The translations under genes were made by a program, and so were the position numbers. Below are positions 1 through 18,276 of a DNA stretch of 64,000 nt, one piece after another (the stretch's first letter is position 1; every line of letters starts with the position of its first letter). The notes below the pieces were generated by a model. That model was not told the origin of the DNA, did no database searches, and saw only the letters and a list, made by a program, of their open reading frames with translations. Origin of the DNA: Urophycis tenuis. Its lineage: Eukaryota; Chordata; Actinopteri; Gadiformes; Phycidae. The stretch lies in the NCBI GenBank assembly GCA_036785325.1, contig JAXIVH010000007.1:431035-495034 (forward strand), read 5' to 3'.

Positions 1-80
1 GGTGGTGCTGGTGTTCAGGCTGAGGAGGAGGTCCTACCGTGGGAGTCAGACATCCCAGGCAGCCCCTGAAGCAGAACGCC

Positions 81-176
81 CACCGCCGCCACCACCGCCA
101 CCGCCACCACCGCCGCCACCACCGCCGCCACCACCACCACCACCACCACCACCACCACCACCACCACCACCACCAC
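81..176 (+). repeat. CCA/CCG triplet repeat
   Basis: About 96 bp of CAC/CCG triplets. It reads as poly-Pro or poly-His in + frames and poly-Gly on the other strand, but no splice structure or conserved flank supports a coding role. Confidence 0.95.
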
Positions 177-1980
177 AGCCATTACAGGCATGACAAATAT
201 CTGCTGCTGAACCTTGTTTGTCCAGTGGATCCTCCCAGGCTGTCTCCAACTGCATTACTGTGAACAATGTGCTGCAGTTGGGTCATACTGTGCTGTTGTG
301 TCACTCTCCCATAATATCATCATTGCATCAAAAGGGAGCTCACACTGAGAGAGAGCGCAGCACAGAAGCGAGGTGGACCGTGTGCCCGTGAGAAGTGAAA
401 TGAAAGTGCTTTTGTAAGGGCTAATGGTCGCAGGGGCGATGGTCAATGTGTAAGCGTCTACGGAGCGGCCATTCAGCGTTCGCTCAGTGGACGCAGACAC
501 ACAAGAGGAGCGCCCAGGAAGAATACAGAATACACATTTGAAAGGCATTGCATCCAAACACATTCTTACTGCATACAAATCATCTCAATAGAGCTCCATC
601 TCTGCCGCAGCACTCTAGGGAGTCTTAGTATTCCACTCAGGCTATCGAGAAAACTTTGAAAGCTTTATTTAAAAAAAAAAAAAAAAGAGAAAGATCTTGG
701 ATGCGGGTCCACGAAGCAACAGCTCTCAGGCTCAGGCTGATAATCAGGTCGTTCACACGACAGGCTCAGCACAGAGGTGTGATGGACCTACGACGGCCTG
801 GAAACATTCACGTGACGGGAGACGCCCATTTCAAAGTTTTTTGTCTCCTCACCAGGCAAACTAGCAACTGTTCTGTGGCAGCAGATGGTTGCTGAATGTA
901 TTCAAGATGCTAACGATAATTGTTTGGGTTCTCAGTAAGACTCTGGGAGGAATGGCAATGGCCTCTGTGTCAAATGAAAATGAAAAACTCAACGCAGCCG
1001 ACTATTGTGCGATATCATAAAAACGTCAAAGTAATAGTCAAAGCCACTGGGGGACGCTTTTCTGCTCTGTAGTGTAGGAGACACAGCTTTGAAAGCGAAA
1101 CCTTGTGAAAAGATTATTTAAAGAATATATCCCATGCTTGCATGATGTCAACTCAAAAGGAAAACTCAGAAAGAAAAGATGCAAAATGGTTTCTCCTTTT
1201 ATCGGGATCTCTGGTTTTGTTCAGCATGGCCAGTGTATGTCAACCAACAGCACATGGTGACAGTGAGTTTGCTATAGCTCTGCTGTAGACATCCAGCCCA
1301 TAATGCATTGTGTTTTGGTGGTCAGCCATCTCCACCTTCAGCAGCAATTAGCCTTCTGCTGGGTATTCTGCTATTTATTTCAAAGCCTCTGAAATAAGAG
1401 TAAATTATTGTTAAAGAGTGTAGTTAATACAATTGTTCTAGAAGCCTCGACGTAGTGAAGATGGAAAACAATAACAATCAAATTTAAGAAGAAAATAAGA
1501 ACGAAAAAAGGATTTCAATGTGTTGTCTATAATCTGCATCTGTTTTTCAGATGAGTTTCACTTATGTTATGAGGTCAGGCAAAGTGGGTCGTATTGCAGA
1601 GAAGTTATTGTTTACTCTGAGAACCACGTTTACTCCGACATTGACACTCGAGCCCAGACTTAATTAATAACTTATTTTGTAGTCTATGCAAATTGACCAC
1701 AGATGAGAACAGATTTTAATAACGCATCTGCTCTAAAAGGGCATCTGGTGAGAAACACTTTGCATTTTGGCATTTTCGACACGAAGATCTACACTAATCT
1801 GTATGCATAGGCTATCTAATAGAAATGCATTACACATTTATATAACATTTCGAGAAGCCAGCTATTATTTATTTGGATAAGATGCCCTCTAGAGGCCTTT
1901 ATGTTATCTACACCTTAAATGTTATTTTAAGTTCCAAACAATGCCGTATGTGTGCAAATTGCAATCAGTTAACAAATATA
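177..1980. other. Upstream intergenic, no gene seen
   Basis: Unique-looking sequence of moderate AT content. Only short random open frames and a poly-A run (669-686) are present. No conserved protein, RNA gene or transposon ends were recognised. Confidence 0.6.
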
Positions 1981-1982
1981 AA

Positions 1983-2002
1983 CTACTACTGCTACTACTA
2001 AG

Positions 2003-2052
<50 letters not shown>

Positions 2053-2072
2053 GGCCTACTACTACTACTAGC

Positions 2073-2105
<33 letters not shown>

Positions 2106-2129
2106 ATAATAATAATAATAATAATAATA

Positions 2130-2165
<36 letters not shown>

Positions 2166-2166
2166 A
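1983..2166. repeat. Compound triplet array CTA, TAA, then TTA (perfect inverted core)
   Basis: About 120 bp of CTA triplets pass into TAA triplets (2104-2130) and then TTA triplets (2131-2163). The last two are reverse complements, so the centre at 2130/2131 is a near-perfect hairpin of about 27 bp per arm. Confidence 0.93.
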
Positions 2167-2805
2167 TAAACACAATGCGTATACAGACGTCATGTAGTTG
2201 CATTAAGCGAGATATAGTTCTTAGAGCAATCTAAAAGGAATACTTTTGGTTCACTTCAAATCAAATGGCAAGACTTTGAAGTACCTTGAATGTTTTGAAA
2301 CGTCAAATAAGCCCATTAAATGTCATCTAACTGAACGTAACAAATTGGAAAGCAGTGACTGCAGCCCACTTGCCAAATCAAGCTAAAGGGCATCTCTAGA
2401 ACCCAGACGCGTCGACGGCAACACGAGTCTCTATAGTCTTTAATTGAGCTCCAGTGCTCGCAAGGAACATTTTACATTTCAACCTCTCAGCAGCAATCTT
2501 ATACCACTTACACATACAAGTTTCATTATCATGTTTTATTCTTGTCTTTTTTTTTCTTAGTTTCAAGTCTGAGACTCAGCCAAGGCTGCCAATAAAAATA
2601 TTATGTGAAATTACCTTCTCTGCCTTCACGGAGCCCCTCCGGTAGTTACCCGCACCCGCTGATGAGTTCATGGTTTCCTAACGCCACCTGGAATGCGAAA
2701 TGATCCAACTTAACTGCATCTGGAAATCAACTTCGACTCTTCCCCTTCGCCTTGATTCTCCCAATCACTCACTGCAAACTCACTACTCCCCACCCTCCCC
2801 TCCCA
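2167..2805. other. Intergenic, no gene seen
   Basis: AT-rich single-copy-looking DNA, ending in a C-rich stretch before the CA array. Nothing recognisable. Confidence 0.55.
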
Positions 2806-4835
<2,030 letters not shown>

Positions 4836-5916
4836 CCTGCGTGGGCATGTGCATGTGTGCTTACATTTGTTTATCTGCTACCCAATGTCCCACTGAGCAT
4901 TAATGGACCTGCAGCGAGTTCTTTCTGAAGGATAATTGCCGTCATGGAACATGTGTTGGATTTGGGATTGATTAAAAAATAGCTTTCAAGTACTTTGCAT
5001 CAGTCGAAACCCCCACCAAAAAATAAGCACTAAATAAGCTCTTCTATTCCAGTATAGTTAGGAGATGTGAAAACAGAGGCTATATCTCTGTAACTTAATT
5101 GAAAACAACTGGATCTGCTTGCACCTGGTTGGCCTTTGTAGTGCTGAATTGCCATCTTCAGTGAGTATCAGCTCGGTTTCATGGGATCCTGGCCAGCCAC
5201 TGCACGGCAACAGTGGTTTCAATGCAAGGTTTCCTGTAAGGCTGGAGGCTTAAGATCTCATTGCTCGCTGGTCGAAGGATCTTGTTTCATTCCAAGTGAA
5301 CAATGAACTTCTTCATCTCTTTGCGAAACAACCTTCGCACAAAATGATTCTGCCCGAGCATTTATTGTGATGTAATATTTGTAAAGGGAATTTCTGCTCG
5401 GATGGTCATGAGACGGTCTCCGATGGTGATAAACGCTCATGTGGATTGTATTGGCTGATGTTATGTGACAGCAGTGTACTGATGGAACACAATTCAAAAC
5501 CGAAGCATCCTCGCAAGTAACTCACAATATAAGTAATCATACATCTGCTTGTGAACGAGCGCTCAAAGTTTATTTTTAGTGCAACTACTTGTCTCGAAAA
5601 GAGACAGGGAGACAGGGAACGCTGTTCTCCTGTCGTCTCGCGTGGTCATATATACGATCCCCCACCATTACACGTCACTTTGTCACTATATCACTTTAAC
5701 CACATGGGTCTCCATGGCGATGGATCAATCTCTTTTCAGACCACCAATTGAGCGAAACAAACCACTAGACGTCGGCAGTCAGAGGTGGGGAACCAGCGGA
5801 GCCGAGGAGAAAGAACATTCCGGGGAAGCCAATTTCCTCCCCAACCGAACGTCATGAGGACCACAATTATATGTGGACACGGCATAATGCTCTCAGAGGC
5901 TCACAGGATGCGCGGG

Positions 5917-5953
<37 letters not shown>

Positions 5954-6551
5954 TGTGTCTCCGACGGACTGCAGAAGGCCCGGGAACGGCTGAGGGCACC
6001 GGCCCGCCCCCCCCCCCCCTTCCACGTTCACAGCTCCGGTTCCCCCTCTGTAATTGCTTTAAAGCTCTCTGCTTGGAGAGCAGCCTTGGAACGTTTTAGA
6101 ACGAGGCGATACGCGGCCGTTCAATCCCTTTATGAGCAATAACGTGGCGTGGAGTGCCGTGAAAGCCACACTTCAGAACGCGAGGGCGAAGCCATTGTGA
6201 GGATGGAGGAGAAAGTGGACAGGAAAAACATACGTTATGTGCAATTGAGCTCATTGGCGCCCGTGCTAGGTTCAAGTTATGCACCCCTGTGTAATGGTAC
6301 AGGGCATTCTGTTTGGTTAAAAATAGTGTGGTTGAAGGGTAGCTTGATAACAGATTGGTAAGTACATGTCACTGTGGGGGGTTCCCTCCAAATGAATAGG
6401 TGTATGAGGCCAGCTCTGCAGAGTCCTGTTCACGGCGTCATTATAGACTTTGAGGCCATAATAATCCCGCAACGATTTGATAGTCTGACTGTGATGCACT
6501 GAATTACCTTTCACTAGCCCTCTCCTATTCCTTATCGCCACTGCTCAAACA
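4836..6551. other. Intergenic, no gene seen
   Basis: Contains a (GT)17 tract at 5919-5952 and a C run at 6007-6019. No recognised coding or RNA gene. Confidence 0.55.
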
Positions 6552-6747
6552 CATGCACACACACACACACACACACATGCAGTCAACTCATGTGAACACA
6601 AACCAGATTGCTGCTACACAATCCCTGAGTGTGGCCAGCAGAGGCAGGCATGCAGACTTCCTGTGGTGTTGCCTTTCACACACGCACAAACGCACACACA
6701 TGCAGACACACACACACGCACACACACACACACACGCACACACACAT

Positions 6748-6809
<62 letters not shown>

Positions 6810-6816
6810 AGACACA

Positions 6817-6875
<59 letters not shown>

Positions 6876-6896
6876 ACACACACACAGACACACACA

Positions 6897-6961
<65 letters not shown>

Positions 6962-6974
6962 ACACACACACACA
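6552..6974. repeat. Compound (CA)n array
   Basis: A short CA tract (6552-6578), unique spacer, then about 300 bp of CA with CAGACA and CATACA interruptions (6677-6974). Long open frames across it are artefacts of the repeat. Confidence 0.95.
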
Positions 6975-9116
<2,142 letters not shown>

Positions 9117-10399
9117 CTCTCATCCATCTGAAGGATGAGGCTATTGGATGTCCACTGTGCACATTGACCCTCTGACGTCACACACTGTCAACTGACAGCG
9201 CCTACAAACACACCTGCTGCTCGGTGATTTGTGACTAGGAACTAATCTCATCAACTGCCTCATAAAATGTTGAACTGGTCCTCCCACCCAGGTAGGTGGC
9301 AAACACCCCCAGCAATATCCTAATGGACCTGAACTCCATGACTTATTCAATAGCTTCGTGTCAAGATTTGGGTGAATATTTTTGATATTTCATGTACTTG
9401 AGTTTCACCGTGAAACAACAAAACAACAATAATGACAACAACTTTGATCAAAGGGCTGTACTGTTGTTCTTCGTCTTTAAGAGGACACCTGAATGGCTCT
9501 GGGAAAATGTTTTCCGGTTCAGAAGTTTTGTGGGATTCTTGTACTAACAAAACCAAAGTAGAAGTTTTACAAAATGACTAAACTTTACTAAATATGAGGT
9601 TCAGTATGTGTTCTGACGTTAGATCCTCGCATTGTAATTTCCCTTTATTGGTAGGAGGGCACAGATTATATATGATTAGAGAGCACGATTCCTGGGTCGA
9701 TGTTGTTCCACAGACATGAAAAAAGAGCTAAAACATGCAGTGAAAAGTTACATCATGGAGATGTCATATTTTAATAGTTTCAAGAGATACGATTGATAGA
9801 AAGAAATATATTCAAAATATAAGCTGGTAAGCAACCTATAATTGGAAAATAATCAACTTAAGAAATAAACAAACAAATATATCACATTTGCTACTGATCT
9901 CAACAACCTCTATTACATTCTATGGGGTGTATGAAACACAATAGTTTATGTTCTGTTAACTCTTCATTGACGTCATTTCACACTAAACTGTTTCCCTGTG
10001 TGGGCTTGCACTTGGCCTTGTCAGTGATCTGTGCACTTCCTACAAATACACTTTACATTATTGACAACCTTCCTCCTTTCTCTCTGCCTCTCTAGACCAG
10101 TAGTGACACGTAGACCACAGTGGTTATGCTTGTTGGCTGTGGGGACTGGGTCGCGTTTTCAAAAGGTGTTCCTGATCCCTGCACTTGTACATGCTTCCTC
10201 TGGAGCCTTGGGTGGTCAAGGGTACAGGAGAGGTGATCATCAACCAGATGAAGATTGATGACTTCGTCATCAAAAACATGAGATCCCTAATGAGCCTGCA
10301 GCTGTCGTCTTGTAAGGGAACGTTATTGCTAATTAGTTTGCTCTGACCCACTGGCAGCAGACACATTATCTGTACACATGAGGTTCAACTGGTTCTCCC
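9117..10399. other. Intergenic with one exon-like interval
   Basis: 10096-10311 follows a strong pyrimidine tract plus TAG and ends at GTAAGG; see findings. A palindromic CRE-like TGACGTCA lies at 9174-9181. No recognised protein. Confidence 0.4.
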
Positions 10400-10698
10400 T
10401 ACACACACACATACATGCACGCATGTACACACACACACACATTTGCACACACACGCGCACATACGCACACATGAACACACACGTGCATATACACACACAA
10501 GCACACAAATACACATATGCTTACCCGCATACATGCACAAAGATACACACATATACACACACACACACACATGTACACACACATGCACATTTGCACACAC
10601 ACGTGCACACATGCACAAACACATGCAAACAAATACACATATGCATACATGCACAAACACACACACACACACACACACACGTACACACATGCACATGT

Positions 10699-10744
<46 letters not shown>
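10400..10744. repeat. Degenerate (CA)n array
   Basis: About 345 bp of CA with many TG/CG-containing interruptions (ACATGCACA-type), ending in a purer 44-bp CA run. Confidence 0.93.
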
Positions 10745-10747
<3 letters not shown>

Positions 10748-13700
10748 GCTGAACATACCTAACTAAAATAAATAGCTAAACGCCTTTAGGGCGGGAGTTT
10801 AATACGAATGCAGAATGCTGCTATAACTCATTGTATATAACAACAACTAGGATCAAACAATTAGGATCTGTAATGTAAAAGCACATACATAAGCACAAAT
10901 CATCACATACTAACAACCAACAACCAATCACAAAGCTATTACTGCCCCCTTCCAGCACGGATGACCCTAGTTTTTATCAATATTTCCTTTGTGTGTGTGT
11001 GTGTGTGTGGAGACTCATTAAACATGTGTCACAGCAGGCCGCCACTATAACAGGTGGAGTACATCCCAGACAATGGAGTGCCGGTCCTATAAAATGTTTT
11101 CTCTGTTGGCTGTCACCTTGTCTAATTAGCTGAATATTAATCATCCCTCCATTTCTTTCTGTGACAATGCGACCAGATAAGGAGTAATACCTGAATACAC
11201 TTTTCCAAAAACAATATGTGCAGTCCGTCATTGTAGATTGGGACGTAAACAAACAACACGACAGGTTTGATAAAACACTTTATAAGTGGCCGCATTTCAC
11301 GCCCACTATGCGGTATTATATTTTCAGTTTTAATAAACTGTCACACATTTCTCCCCTCGGTCTATATCTTATTAATGAAATTCACATCTCCACGGACAGG
11401 AAAAGCCCTGCTGTTAAATTGAGGGATGGTTTTGACGTCTGAGTAAATTGTTCTGAGAATGTGTGTGACGTATGGCGGCGTTGACTGGACAGACTTGACA
11501 CGCAGCACGAGTGTGGGGGATCCGCACGCAAATGCAATTGCATTCTTAACCGTTCGGAAAAAACAATCCACGGCGGAGAAAATATAGGACCTGTATTGCT
11601 CTCCTTGAAGCTCTCGTCACTGTTGTATCAGCTTTATTGTGTTCGCCATTAGTGCCAAAATTGTTGTTGTTGTTTAAGATGATCTCACTTGCGCATCAGC
11701 ACTTGTGCTTAGAGTTAAGCTAAACCAAGTGACACCATGACAAAACCACAACCAGTAAAGCAAAAACAACATTCAATTTGTCTGTGTAAGTATTTGTTTC
11801 GCCTAACAATGTAACTTTTCTCTCTAGAACGAGTTGATGGAAAATGTTTTGTTTTGTGCAGTTTTTTAAAATACATATTTCTTTGCCGTTTCTTTAAAAA
11901 AAATGTTTTTGTGTGTTAAGCAAGGAACCTGAGTCCCAGGAAGAGTGCACTTTACCTTTAGTTAGCACTGTAACATGAAACCACAAGATCTCAGCAGGCT
12001 ACCAATTTGAGTCCTTGGGCCATTAGCTACTCCAGCTGAGATCTCAGAACTGATGAGCAGCACAGGAAACAACTCTCTGTCTTCCACAAACAATTTACAG
12101 ACATTTCTGTTTTTGGAGTTAATAATGGCCTTTGAATCAACTGACTTTTATGTTCCCTCTGCTGTTCATGTTCAAATTGAGGGTTGGGAAGTAATTGCTA
12201 AATGTGTTATGTTGTCTAATTGTCCAAATGACTTGGCAGACATTTTGTTTCTTATAGCTTTGTACTGATGACTGGTTCCAATGTATAGTCAATCTCTAAT
12301 CCCTTTTCATGTTATCTTATCAAAGTAGAGCACTGAAGGAAGGAACTTCATAAGGCATTATCTGAGTGGCGACAAATCATTTTTGCTTGAGGAAAAGCAT
12401 GGACAAAGAAAGATAGTGGAGCAAGTATATAAGAAGCAAGTTGGCTGGACCCAAGTCATCAGGAATGCTTTTCATATTGAAAAAGATTAAGAAATAAATT
12501 GCCTCACGGACACAAGTCTCAAAGCCCATCTCATTCAAAATTTGTCCTTGTTTACAAAATACGCAAACAAACGGACTTGGACCTTGGTTTTGACCCTAGC
12601 TTCCAACTATATACCACCCACTCCGTAATGGTCTTGAGGTCCTGCAGGGCTAAAAACCATTTGTAAGGAGTTAGAGATAGAGAAGGCGAGGGAGGGTGGG
12701 GGGTGAGCGAGAGAGTTAGAGAGAGAGAGACAGAGACAGAGAGAGATAGAATCCTGGACAGGGGTGGGAGGAGCGGGATGGAGCAGGCGAGGATGGAGAC
12801 GTAGGCCTAACCTTGGTTTCAACAAGGGCTCCAGGGCGTGTCGCTGAGGCAGCTCACTGTCTCCCACTCATTCCTCCCCGGCTGACGGCAGACAGCGCGA
12901 GGGGCTCTGCGGAACGCAGCGTGATCCGGGGGAGGGAGACGGAGAGACACTCCAGCGAGGGCAAATGGAAAAGGACCAAGGGTTTGATTTTCAACGTCGC
13001 CGGGAGTTAACGGTGTCAGACTGTGATGTGCAGGTTGAGTTTGGACGTTGTCATGAAAGGATGTAGTAATGCCCACTATATCTAACACAAATCCAAGAAA
13101 AGACACCTTTTTAACATTTTTATTGATTATATTTCACATATGCAGATGTTAAAATAAGACATTTGTCGTTTTGCCCACTGGCAATCAACGCAGATATATA
13201 GTGACCATCTGGTCAGGGAAATAAAACTGAAATCTCCTTTGCAGAGAGCTTAGCCTTTTGTTTTTTATTCATCATATATTAATTGATATATCATCGGATA
13301 AGTCAATGGGCATAAATTGTACTGCTATCCGGATCATTCATCTACTATGCCCTGAGGGACAGCAGTAAACATCACCCATACTCTCTCTCTCTGTCCGGTG
13401 ATTGTTTGTCAAGCTGTGTATGGAGCCGGTGGGGCGAAGCTGAGAGGTTTCATCAGCTGATGCAGTGCACCTGTGCTCAGGTTGGGCACTCTGTATGAGA
13501 TCAGCCACTATGCTGTGTTTGCACCCGACAACAGCACAGCACACATTGCATTCATCCCCAAACTCCACGCTCCACTGGCTATACATGTTATGCATGAAAT
13601 GTTGCATTGAGTTGTTCTGATTCTTGTATCTTCACACCAGTTGTGACAGTGTGGCCAGACCAGCAGGGGGATGAATGGGATTGGCAGATGGGCACCGTGC

Positions 13701-14973
13701 CAAGTCTTTTGTCCTCCAGTTATACGGCCACTTCACAAAAGGCCTAGAAAATCTACCCAATTACTCATCTGGCAGGCACTATTTCAAACTGGCGATGGTG
13801 ACGCTCAGGATTTTAATTTTTGATATTTTTTGCAATGTAGGAAATCCTTTCTCTTTGTCTTAAGTGCATGGACTCCACTTGGTCTGCGTTGAGGTTTTCA
13901 TCTGGGTGAGGTTTTCATCTGGGAAAAGCAAGACATTTTCACTTTCCCTCCTGTTCGTCAGCTGTTCATCTGCATGAGCAAGTCAGTGCCTCTGAGCTTC
14001 TTCTGCGGAGAATTCATGAAAAGAAATGTACAGCTCTCCGGCTCTTTCAAGGCATCGCTCTGACTGTTACGAGAGGGGTTGAAGCCAACTGCTCTGTCTT
14101 TCGTTCTCTTCTCACACTCGAGGCAAAGCTTATTATATCCTTATTGTTCGTTCTTCCCTTCTCTCTCACAGTGACAAACTTGTTAAATTTGGCAATGATG
14201 ACATGTAAACATACATGGACACACGCACAGGCACGTGTCAGGGACTCCTGGGATGAGTTATCACAATGGTAAGCTAATTTATGTACATTTATGTTATGTT
14301 ATGTAAATTATGTACACCCCCTCCCTCCAGGCTCCTGCCATACCCCCCCCCCTCCTGTTTTCTGTCTGTGTGTCTCTCTCTGTGTGTGTCTCTCTCTCTG
14401 GTTGGATATATTCCTTCGTGATTATGAATGGCTTCTAATTAGCTCCTCCAGCCACGGGCAACAGAGTTGTTCATCAAGCAGTGACAGGACTCAGAAGAGG
14501 CAAAGTTAGCTTGCAGAAAAAAGTCAAAAGGATATAGCAAATCCCTTTAGCCTCCATTTATTACACTTTTAACATGTTTTTGTTCATTTACTATATTATC
14601 ATATATCAATTATTTAAATGATGTTTGCTACAGCTTAACTACAGGATTCATGTAACATCACTTTTAATTGTACTTTTAGGTTATTGTTTTACTGCCTTTT
14701 CTTTGTGATATAGCCTACTTAAGCTGTTCTTGAAAAATACAATGCTTTTTGTCAATAATGAAACCTCAATGCATCTGCTGTCTGTCAACCTGATTGACAT
14801 AACTTCATATTACCTAACATTATGTGTGATGAGCATAATTTCTATACTCTTCTATAAATCGTGTTAAAACGGGTGATGATAATCCCCCTTTGATGAGACT
14901 TTTGATTCTTCATTTATTTTTCTGCACGCAACAAGAATGATTCTCTCACAGACAGGCATGCACACACGCTTGT

Positions 14974-15004
<31 letters not shown>

Positions 15005-15600
15005 TATTTGTTTCTGTCTTTCATCCTTTGTATGACATTTGTATTTTTCATACATATATTCAAAGTCTGTTTCATCCTTTCTATGTCATTATTTGGGAAT
15101 TCCCAATATAAAGATTGTTAAGCAAGGGGTGGGAGCCATATGACATACCATCGATAGCAAAAAACACACAATATTTCACATGCGCACAAAAAAAGATGAT
15201 AAGCTCCTTTTAAAAAAAACATTTCCTAGGCGTGTTCCTCCCTCACGATAATGCGGCTTAAGCTCTTTATTGACTTACTGTAATAGGGCTTAACCTTCTG
15301 GATGTGCACAGAAAGCAGCATCTGCTTTCATGTTTATTCTCCGCCCCATTATAGGATACTCTCTCTATTATGATCCATCTGTTCACCTGGCAGGAGCCTG
15401 TCCAGTCATTATGCAATAGCGATGCTCAGGGTCTGCCCCTCCTGCACAGAGCCTCGCCGCTGGCTTGTTGTTCCTCGCCTGAAAAGATGACATCGAGCCG
15501 CGGCCGTGGTTTTATTTTTAGATTAAACTATGGTGATTTATTACAGGGACGTTGACATTGCAGAAAGATCCCATTTACGGGTGATCTAAACATCCTATGT
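10745..15600. other. Intergenic, no gene seen
   Basis: About 4.9 kb of mainly unique, AT-rich DNA with short GA, CA and CT tracts (12698-12748, 14984-15003). A 17-bp tandem duplication occurs at 13889-13924. No gene, RNA or transposon end was recognised. Confidence 0.5.
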
Positions 15601-15612
15601 TTAGCGCGTGCT

Positions 15613-15725
15613 GAGAAGATGAAGGAGATATCCCCACAGGAGCAACGTCCACATCAACAACAACACTACATACATAATATAGGCTTCATACAATGCAAGA
15701 GGTATAGTATTCTTTCTTCTTATAT
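15613..15725 (+). repeat. Dispersed repeat copy A
   Basis: Shares an ordered series of motifs with 18277-18395 (GAAGATG, a CCACAGGA box, an ACAACAAC run, GGCT, CATA, AATGCA, GGTATA). Both look like diverged copies of one interspersed element; family unknown. Confidence 0.45.
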
Positions 15726-17029
15726 AGGGCTGTTGCAGGGTTTTTTTTCAGCCAGCAAGAGAAGAACATCATTGTGAATCAACTGTTATGTAGTGCCTGT
15801 GAGCATGAATGTATTCTGTATTCAAAGGTAAAAGTCCCATTTTGAAAATGTTTCCATTCCACTCATGGAACAATATAGTCTCCTGCAGTACTGAGGCTGA
15901 ACATATATAAAGGTTGGAAAGGTTGTGCTCCTCTTAAAAACACTTCACTTTAAAAAAACAAAAAAAACAAGAACACTCCTTTTCAGAGCTCTGTACGTTT
16001 CCTGGTTTTCAATTCATGTACTGACGTAGTGATGTGAAGTCAAACATTGGCTTGGGAAATGTCGCCTAATGGAAATTAGAAAGTCTCCCCGAACCGTACG
16101 GTACTCGGATGAAGTGTACTGTACCTCCCATCCGGCGGGCCCATGATGGAGGCAGAAGTGGCTATCACAGTGAAGTGTAATGGCTTCAACCTACGTCAAC
16201 CAGTGTCTCGGGTTGCAATCAGTAGCCTACTTGGGGAGGATGGATCAGCGCTCCAGTCACCACTCCATTCACCGCGAAGGGGCAGCGCGCCTAAAGGACT
16301 TCCCTCGCCGCTGTTCCGACTGCCGCGGCCCGCTCTGCCCCGGCCCACGATGCAAGCTACCAGACGGCTGTACAATAGTTCTGTGTGCTTGTGCCGCGCT
16401 CCTGCTTAAAGAGCACTGCCAGCCACATCAAATCATGTGTATTGCATATTTGTAAATAATGGATGACAAGTTTTCCGAAATATCGTGACTGAACTCCAAT
16501 TGGGAATTAGCATAGCAAGCCTGTAAGGAGGAAGAGGAGGATGAGGAGGAGGAGGAGGAGGTTGATATGAAATGATGAAACACTCAAAATATCACAAATA
16601 ATCCACAAAGCAGTTGGTAACAGACGGCGGTGCAGGGAGAGCTGTATGATCTGTGGGAAGGACCGGACGAATCATGGCTGAAAATCACCAACAGCACCCA
16701 CTGAGCATGCTTCCTGAAATGTAAACGTGCTTTGATTGATGCCCCACGCACAGTGTGTACAAAGTACAGCGATCCGATCGTTAATCACGCGGCTTCTGGT
16801 TTCTTCTTCAATGTTGCGACGCTAACTGCCACTGAAACACCAGCAAACGTTATCATAGCTTATGACTGATGACCACCCCGAGACTGCAGATATTAAAGTG
16901 AAGAATACCAGCCGGGTGTTTGCATAAGCCCTGTCTAGATAGCGCAGGTATCAGGAGTGATTGGTCTGTTACATTGAGGGACAACAGTGATTGCTTTTAA
17001 CAGCACCACGAATAAACACTTAGTCGAGT
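15726..17029. other. Intergenic, no gene seen
   Basis: Contains a short GA-rich tract (16528-16561) and a GC-rich stretch (16230-16400). The open frames there show no splice sites or similarity. Confidence 0.5.
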
Positions 17030-17270
17030 CAGGCATATTTATGTAGCGCTTTATCACAGTTAAGGTCTCAAAGGCGCAAGCTAAAGTATTGAGATTTGGG
17101 CATGAAAAATCTCCCAAACCCCTGGAAAGAAACCCTGAGAGGAGACACTTGAGAAGGATTCCCCTTCTAGGACAAGAAAGAGGGCTGGATAGACGGAAGA
17201 GCACACCGAGTTTTCATTTGGAAGGAGGCCATGCACTTGGGATGCGAGGCAGACTGCTGCCCAACGCATA
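17030..17270. repeat. Candidate interspersed repeat remnant
   Basis: Phrases such as TATGTAGCGCTTTATCACAG and GAAACCCTGAGAGGAG resemble a widespread teleost repeat as I remember it. No ends or target duplication were found, so this is a tentative recognition. Confidence 0.35.
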
Positions 17271-17483
17271 GAGTAACACTGCCCTCTACTGTACCATGAA
17301 AAAGGTACTTTTCATCTTTATTCAATTTGTTTTTACAAATTATCTGTAAGGGTAATTATAAGCACTTCTGGAGAATAATATACCTTGGGCAAGACAAGCA
17401 GTAGCTGTTTTCAAGATGAATACTAAAGCATATTCCAATTTCAGATTGACATTGTGGAAACAATTTAGTACAGAAAAGCACAG

Positions 17484-17484
<1 letters not shown>

Positions 17485-17562
<78 letters not shown>
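17485..17562. repeat. (CA)n microsatellite
   Basis: 78 bp of CA dinucleotides. Confidence 0.96.
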
Positions 17563-17565
<3 letters not shown>

Positions 17566-18276
17566 TGTTGTGTTGCGTGTATCATCCATCAAAACACCAA
17601 AATAAACCTTTAAACATTTAAATTAAGATTTTGTACAATCAAATTTAAAATACACAGAGTGGCACACTGACATAGGCCTACTTACCTTGCATTGGCTAAT
17701 CTACGATGTTTCTGCATTAGAAATGTATAGTCACATTGTCACACACTACATACTATAGTAATACAGTAACATTTACAGCAACATGCCTCGTGTATTACAT
17801 TTAGAAATAGGGACATACTTTGACTAACAGGTATATTAGCCTAAAGAAAATCGACATAGTACCTACGTGTGAAGCTAATTAGGGTAATAGCGATTGGCAG
17901 TGTAAATGTATACCAGCACAATAGTAACATTTTAAGCCGTAACACCTGGGCAACAGGTGGTAAGGTGACACTCCTCCCAACCAGGACAAAGGTTGTGTAC
18001 TCATCCAGCTGGTTCAGGATTTTGGAAATGAGAGATAATATGGAGAGGGAATACAGTGATCTGGTTACCAAATGTGTCTAGAACTATTCACAGTCGATTT
18101 TCGCAAGACGACTACAAAATGGCAACGTTTGGTCACATTATTGTTTACCGAGGAGAAGTGACTTCAGGTAAATAAATGTTCTAGAAGAGGAATTCATATA
18201 ATTAATTGATAAAACTATATCATAACGCACCATCATTACCTTTGCGATTGATCACATGACCACGAAGAGCATTCTG
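17563..18276. other. Intergenic, no gene seen
   Basis: AT-rich DNA with no recognised feature. Confidence 0.5.

Noticed and set aside
2..193. Poly-Pro reading frame at the left edge
   Set aside because: Explained by the CCA repeat; flanking residues show no recognised family and no splice context.
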